Shown one piece after another: positions 6,460 to 8,022 of a stretch of DNA of 8,022 nucleotides (position 1 is its first letter; every line of letters begins with the position of its first letter). The notes below the pieces were generated by a model. It ran no database searches and was not told the origin of the DNA. It worked only from the letters and a program-made list of their open reading frames with translations. The position numbers and the translations under genes were made by a program. The DNA is from Mycobacterium sp. Lineage in GTDB: Bacteria; Actinomycetota; Actinomycetes; Mycobacteriales; Mycobacteriaceae. The DNA is taken from assembly GCA_023264755.1 (NCBI GenBank), contig JAHFVB010000219.1:1-8022 (forward strand), given 5' to 3'.

Positions 6460-7038
6460 CTAGAACGTCCAGCTGGCGCTGGGCTGGAGCACGAATCCAT
6501 GATTTTCGGCGGGGTCGATGCAGGCGACGAGATCGCTTCCCGCCGCGCAGGTGAATTGTGGAGAGTTGTCGATCTCGAGTGAGACCTTGCTGTTGGTCGG
6601 TAGGGGTTTGAAGACCTTTGGGTCGGCGGCGGAGCACGGATCGGGGCGATGGAAGAAGCGGTATGTGTTGTCGCTTTCGCGGGACGGGGTGACAGTCGGC
6701 TCCACGCCCGTACAACCAGATGACGCCTCGTTGGAGCCGCCGTCGGGCAGGGGGAAGGGCACACCATCGCATTGCATCGAGAAATAGCCACTGAGTGCAC
6801 ACTTGATGCCGTTCGGCGCTGCGAAGTAGATCGTGTTTCCCCAGTGCTCCAACTTCTTGTAGTCCTTGCCGTCGACCGCTGAGAACTGATCGAGATCGGG
6901 AAATACCCGAGGAGGTTCGGAACGGGCGGTACCAGTGACCATGCGGGAGCAGGCGGTCAGTGTCACCGCGACGATGGCTGTTGCGAAAAGTGCGGTTCGC
7001 AATCGGCTGGGGAGCCGCAGAGGTGGGTTCTTGCGCAT
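6460..7038 (-). CDS. Six-cysteine lipoprotein, unknown function
   Basis: This 192-residue protein has a lipoprotein signal peptide: basic N-terminus (MRKNPPLRLPSRLR), hydrophobic core (ALFATAIVAV) and lipobox LTAC with the lipidated C30. It should therefore be anchored to the outer face of the cell membrane. The mature part has six cysteines, likely three disulfides, in the pattern FxxPxGxxC, C, GC, PC, TCAAG, ACID, and ends in NHGFV...SWTF. This resembles small cysteine-rich secreted domains of actinobacteria (DUF6636-like in flavour, low confidence). The ATG has a Shine-Dalgarno AGAAGG at 7047-7052. It starts 29 bp after the stop of the large upstream gene and precedes its own paralogue, suggesting one transcript and a recent tandem duplication. 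No enzyme motif is visible. Confidence 0.85.
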   Translation of the reverse strand: MRKNPPLRLPSRLRTALFATAIVAVTLTACSRMVTGTARSEPPRVFPDLDQFSAVDGKDYKKLEHWGNTIYFAAPNGIKCALSGYFSMQCDGVPFPLPDGGSNEASSGCTGVEPTVTPSRESDNTYRFFHRPDPCSAADPKVFKPLPTNSKVSLEIDNSPQFTCAAGSDLVACIDPAENHGFVLQPSASWTF

Positions 7039-7067
7039 TCGGTGTGCCTTCTGGGGGTTGGGAGCCG

Positions 7068-8022
7068 CTAGTGCTGCACGGTGAAATTCGTTGTGTACGT
7101 GCGCGGGTCGTACGGTAGGGGCTGGTTCTTGGCATTCACTCCATCCCAGGTGCTGACCCTTAGGTCGATTGTTTCTCTTCCGGTCACGGGATCGTAGGTC
7201 GTACCGACGATGCTTGGGCCGTACGGCGCCGAAGCGCCGTGATTGTCAACTGCGGGGGCTCCGGCGACGATGGTCGTGGGAACTGCGGTCTTCAAGCCTT
7301 CCGCCGATGAGGCGGTGACGGCGCTTACCGCCTGCCGCGACGGGTCGGAGCGGTCGACGTTGTCCGAGCCGACCAGTGCAAAGCCGCCGCCCTCCAACGC
7401 GACCAGCTGATTCTCTCGCGCACCGGGCAGGCCCTGGATCGTGCCCGACGAATGCAGGGTGTGCAGCCATTGGTCCTTGGGATCGCCAGGTTTGACCGGG
7501 TCCGATTCGAACAGCACGCGTTCGATCTTGCCGTCCTTGTTGGTCGTATTGCCGACGACGAGCATCTTGCCGGTGCTCTTGTCGTAGGCGCCACTGGGTT
7601 GGTAGATCGGCAATGGCTTGCCATCGGGTCCCGGATATGTCACCGGGCCAAGGGGTTTGGGGTTGTTGGGATCGCTGAAGTCCCACGCCTCTCCCGGTGT
7701 GGAGTAGGGATTCTCGCCAGCCCTGACGTCGCCATTCGGATAGCTGAAGAATCCGTACCGCTCCCCGTTCGGGCCGATCGCGGTGCCGGTCGGGATGGAG
7801 CGGGTGCCGTCAGGGGGCTGGTGTTCGGCCTTCTCGCTATCGGGATCCCGTGGTACGTGGTCGACGGGATTCCAATCCTTGTCGTGGGTTTGTGGATCGC
7901 CGCCGAATGTCGGCCCCTTGCCGTCGGCGAATCCGACCTGCAGGTCGTACTTGTCCTGCTCGAACTGCAGGGGGCCGGCCGGACCGGTGATCGTCGGCCC
8001 ACCGGGCTGATTGGTGTTGTCG
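7068..8022 (-). CDS. C-terminal part of a large exported-looking protein (5' end outside the window)
   Basis: The minus-strand frame is open from the right edge (first whole codon 8019-8021) to TAG at 7068-7070, giving 317 visible residues. I do not recognise the family. The visible part is rich in Pro, Gly, Asp, Asn and Thr, has no cysteine and no membrane helix, and starts with a Gly/Pro-rich linker (QPGGPTITGPAGP). Two stretches look like beta-propeller blades: YDKSTGKMLVVGNT and YDPVTGRETIDLRVST, each a strand after a D-x-x-TG turn. All of this suits a surface or secreted protein, but the N-terminus that would show a signal peptide or an ESX-type domain is not in the window. An in-frame GTG at 7643 is not a likely start, because coding character continues unchanged upstream of it. 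Two lipoprotein genes follow on the same strand. Confidence 0.8.
   Translation of the reverse strand, partial: DNTNQPGGPTITGPAGPLQFEQDKYDLQVGFADGKGPTFGGDPQTHDKDWNPVDHVPRDPDSEKAEHQPPDGTRSIPTGTAIGPNGERYGFFSYPNGDVRAGENPYSTPGEAWDFSDPNNPKPLGPVTYPGPDGKPLPIYQPSGAYDKSTGKMLVVGNTTNKDGKIERVLFESDPVKPGDPKDQWLHTLHSSGTIQGLPGARENQLVALEGGGFALVGSDNVDRSDPSRQAVSAVTASSAEGLKTAVPTTIVAGAPAVDNHGASAPYGPSIVGTTYDPVTGRETIDLRVSTWDGVNAKNQPLPYDPRTYTTNFTVQH

Noticed and set aside
5822..7135. Single 437-codon minus-strand gene covering both lipoproteins
   Set aside because: Upstream of about 6406 the frame is out of register with the well-supported lipoprotein at 6460-7038, so the long frame is only accidentally open.
1..8022. 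CRISPR array, tRNA, rRNA or riboswitch
   Set aside because: I saw no regularly spaced repeats beyond the pair at 66-109, no CCA-type tRNA fold, and no long structured leader; nearly all bases are coding.

Overview
The window is GC-rich actinobacterial DNA, most likely from a Mycobacterium/Mycolicibacterium. The main evidence is gene order. A family S9A peptidase on the minus strand, a DUF779 protein, lpdC, a small membrane protein and a carboxymuconolactone-decarboxylase-like protein on the minus strand appear in the order of M. tuberculosis Rv0457c, Rv0459, Rv0462, Rv0463 and Rv0464c (from family knowledge; no search was run). The equivalents of Rv0458 (aldehyde dehydrogenase), Rv0460 and Rv0461 are absent here, and an extra 221-residue cysteine-pair protein lies between the Rv0463-like and Rv0464c-like genes.

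Layout. Bases 1-118 look like the terminal part of an insertion sequence: a perfect 10-bp hairpin, two direct repeats of a 19-mer, and no gene of their own. Bases 119-263 hold nothing I can identify. The peptidase gene (264-2288, minus) diverges over 62 bp from the DUF779 gene (2351-2848, plus). lpdC (2881-4281), the membrane protein (4286-4555) and the cysteine-pair protein (4575-5240) follow closely on the plus strand. lpdC has a -10-like hexamer placed for a leaderless transcript. The last plus-strand gene and the minus-strand CMD-like gene (5237-5788) overlap tail to tail by four bases, CTAG, which is the stop codon of both.

The right third is an accessory block read on the minus strand towards lpdC: the C-terminal 317 residues of a larger, cysteine-free, Pro/Gly/Asp-rich protein that enters from beyond the right edge; a six-cysteine lipoprotein (6460-7038); and a paralogue of that lipoprotein (5822-6406). 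The paralogue has two compensating single-base shifts, so about 43 codons are read out of register and the lipobox is lost, while the cysteine-rich C-terminal domain stays in frame.

How the genes fit together. LpdC is the flavin-dependent E3 of the 2-oxoacid dehydrogenases and, in mycobacteria, part of an antioxidant chain with AhpD. The AhpD-like fold encoded nearby lacks the CxxC pair needed for that chemistry, so the proximity should not be read as a working peroxidase set. The block of a large exported-looking protein plus two paralogous lipoproteins is the least familiar part of the window and the best candidate for an undescribed cell-surface system.
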